Assembly (NCBI GenBank): GCA_022447555.1
Contig: JAKVBF010000002.1
Coordinates: 62,001 to 126,000, forward strand
Source: Mariniblastus sp.
Lineage (GTDB): Bacteria; Planctomycetota; Planctomycetia; Pirellulales; Pirellulaceae
Direction: 5' to 3'
DNA: 64,000 bases
This document shows, piece after piece, positions 62,309 to 64,000 of the stretch. The position numbers were made by a program, and so were the translations under genes. The notes beneath the pieces are model-generated. The model was not told where the DNA came from and did not search any database. It saw only the letters and a program-made list of their open reading frames with translations. Each line of letters opens with the position of its first letter. The stretch's first letter is position 1.

Positions 62309-63829
62309 GTGCACCGAATAAAGTTACGATTCATCATCTCCCTCGGCCTCCTCTTGCCCATCAGCCTTGTTTTTGGGCAGACTCACTCGGACTTGTGGGG
62401 CGAAGGTGGTGAAAAGTGGTCTCCCCAAAGCCGGTTACCCGACTTTTCTTTCGCCGGTTACCGCTCGGGAGAGTCCCCTCTACCGACCGCTCTCGCGACT
62501 CAGAGCGTCAGTCAGTTCGGAGCTGTGGGAGATGGAAAAACCGATTGCACCAAGGCGTTTATGCGAGCCATCAAAGCGACTCACCAAGGAGTCCTTGAGA
62601 TTCCAGCGGGCCGATTCATGATTAACGACATCATTCCAATCGATCGACCTAACTTGGTGCTGCGAGGTGCTGGCCCAGGGAAAACGGTCATTATCTGCCC
62701 AAGGGCATTGGAAGATGTGAAACCCAACATGAGTGAAAACACCGCGGGTCGACCTACCTCAAACTACTCTTGGTCCGGAGGCTTCTTATGGGTGAAAGGG
62801 ACTATCAAACGTGACTTAGTCGCTCCTATTATTGCGGAGGCTAAGCGAGGTTCCAAAATATTAAAACTCAAAACACCGACAGGGCTGCTTCGCCAGGGTC
62901 AACGCGTTACGATCGAATTGCACGATGATGCTGAGAAATCACTGGTCAAACACATTTACTCCGGGGACGCGGGGGATACTGCCAAACTTACACCGAACAA
63001 CACCGTTCGGCTTATTAATACCGTTGCTTCTCACACTGATACGAGCGTGACACTCCAACGCCCCTTGAGATTAGACCTCCGTAAATCTTGGTCACCCGTT
63101 CTCAAGACCTATGAGCCTACGGTCAGCGAGGTGGGGATCGAAAATCTCACCATTGAGTTTCCTAGAAAACCTTACGAGGGTCACTTCACCGAGCGGGGCA
63201 TGAACGGGATTGCAATGAATCAGGTCGCCGATTGCTGGATCCGAAATGTCCAAATATCTAACAGCGATAGTGGCATCTATCTGAAAGGCGATTTCTGCAC
63301 GGTCGACGGAGTGCTGCTCGACTCCCAAAGATTGCCCTGGGACGGTACAACGGGGCATCATGGTATTCTTTTGGGGCAAGATTGCCTTGTGCAAAACTTT
63401 CAGTTTAAAACGCATTTTATCCACGACATCACTCTACATCATTTCACGAGTGGCAACGTTGTCAAAAACGGTTCGGGTATCAATCTCTCTCTGGACCACC
63501 ATCGTAAGGGCCCTTTTGAGAATCTGTTTTGCAACATCGATGTTGGTCGGGGTGACGAGATTTGGCGAAGCGGGGGAGGCGGAGGACTAGGTAAGCATTC
63601 CGGTGGAAGAGGGACTTTCTGGCGCATTCAGTCAGAGGTTCCTATCGACTGGCCACCCTCATTATTTGGTCCCGATTCACTCAACATCATTGGGGTAAAG
63701 TCTCGTATGGAATCGATCAAAAAACCTTTCGGTAAATGGTACGAGGCGATCCCACCCGAACAGCTTCAACCTGCCGACCTCCACGCGGCGCAACTGTTCA
63801 AAAGATTAGAAAATCAAACCGATAGATAA
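62309..63829 (+). CDS. Secreted pectate-lyase-fold protein
   Basis: 506 residues with a signal peptide (KLRFIISLGLLLPISLVFGQ) and a right-handed beta-helix of the pectate_lyase_3 type: FGAVGDGKTDCTKAFMRAI, IPAGRFMI, LRGAGPGKT, then parallel-helix strands through about residue 430. Family members degrade or bind polysaccharides; catalytic residues cannot be assigned. GTG 62309 is chosen because AGGA stands 9 bp upstream; TTG 62279 and TTG 62303 are alternatives. It is divergent from the sulfatase. Confidence 0.82.
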   Translation: MHRIKLRFIISLGLLLPISLVFGQTHSDLWGEGGEKWSPQSRLPDFSFAGYRSGESPLPTALATQSVSQFGAVGDGKTDCTKAFMRAIKATHQGVLEIPAGRFMINDIIPIDRPNLVLRGAGPGKTVIICPRALEDVKPNMSENTAGRPTSNYSWSGGFLWVKGTIKRDLVAPIIAEAKRGSKILKLKTPTGLLRQGQRVTIELHDDAEKSLVKHIYSGDAGDTAKLTPNNTVRLINTVASHTDTSVTLQRPLRLDLRKSWSPVLKTYEPTVSEVGIENLTIEFPRKPYEGHFTERGMNGIAMNQVADCWIRNVQISNSDSGIYLKGDFCTVDGVLLDSQRLPWDGTTGHHGILLGQDCLVQNFQFKTHFIHDITLHHFTSGNVVKNGSGINLSLDHHRKGPFENLFCNIDVGRGDEIWRSGGGGGLGKHSGGRGTFWRIQSEVPIDWPPSLFGPDSLNIIGVKSRMESIKKPFGKWYEAIPPEQLQPADLHAAQLFKRLENQTDR

Positions 63830-63926
63830 ATTTGAATCATCAACCATAATGACAACACCGGGATCACCGGTAATTTCACGGGGCTCTCTTGATTGGGTGC
63901 CTTTCCAACGTTAACAGGCCTCCAGC

Positions 63927-64000
63927 ATGTCAACACCCATCCGCATCACGGTCATTACCATCCTACTTTCGATTTTAGTAATGGCGTCCAGTGGGACGGC
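63927..64000 (+). CDS. Start of an exported protein, cut by the window edge
   Basis: ATG 63927 opens a frame to the right edge with a hydrophobic N-terminus (TVITILLSILVMASSG) typical of a signal peptide. Only 24 codons are visible, so no family can be assigned. It follows the pectate-lyase-fold gene by 97 bp on the same strand. Confidence 0.6.
   Translation, partial: MSTPIRITVITILLSILVMASSGT

Overview
The window looks like a chromosomal segment of a marine-type planctomycete, most likely of the Pirellulaceae. The evidence is the content: a secreted protein with the TIGR03067 planctomycete domain, an arylsulfatase beside a pectate-lyase-fold protein and an SGNH hydrolase, a leucine-rich-repeat lipoprotein, an ExbB/ExbD-like three-gene set with the motifs GQDSFLD and SLFPFLAVLIC, FHA signalling, frequent GTG and TTG starts, and loosely packed genes. 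I saw no rRNA, tRNA, CRISPR array, insertion sequence or prophage.

Layout. 1-6429: end of an S9 peptidase, then the glycine cleavage genes gcvT-gcvH-gcvP followed directly by a LipM-like octanoyltransferase that probably lipoylates GcvH. 6710-9098: an FHA protein, a small basic protein and a TPR protein, two of them closed by clear terminators. 9306-12172: serC-serA (serine synthesis, upstream of glycine metabolism). 12221-18797: alaS, recA, a ThpR-like protein with altered catalytic motifs, and a PfkB-family kinase. 18827-23023: glnS, pepE, gltX. 23158-31686: membrane protein, FAH-family hydrolase, PAS-GGDEF diguanylate cyclase, superoxide dismutase, Pro/Asn-rich lipoprotein, SDR reductase, biotin ligase and a small protein.

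31741-44365: TIGR03067 protein, a tightly coupled ABC quartet (ATPase-permease-ATPase-permease), comEC, a shortened UvrC-like GIY-YIG protein and gatC-gatA-gatB. The coexistence of glnS, gltX and gatCAB suggests that GatCAB mainly makes Asn-tRNA here. 44564-53071 is the most unusual part: a stand-alone domain resembling the C-terminus of SAM hydroxide adenosyltransferases, an AP2-like protein, an ExbB-like channel protein with two different ExbD-like partners (one with and one without the membrane Asp), and a trio of UbiA-family prenyltransferase, TIM-barrel isomerase and degenerate alkaline-phosphatase-fold protein that resembles part of the ebo metabolite-traffic cluster.

53084-64000: LRR lipoprotein, hisN-like phosphatase, lspA and a DksA-type zinc-finger gene, dapB, two small proteins, then a secreted polymer-degradation group (SGNH hydrolase, sulfatase, pectate-lyase-fold protein). 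A 21-bp palindrome lies between the last two divergent genes. A further exported protein begins at the right edge.

All functions are read from sequence motifs and family knowledge; no search was run. Start codons were moved inward from the longest frame where a ribosome binding site or the family N-terminus favoured it, and each such choice is stated.
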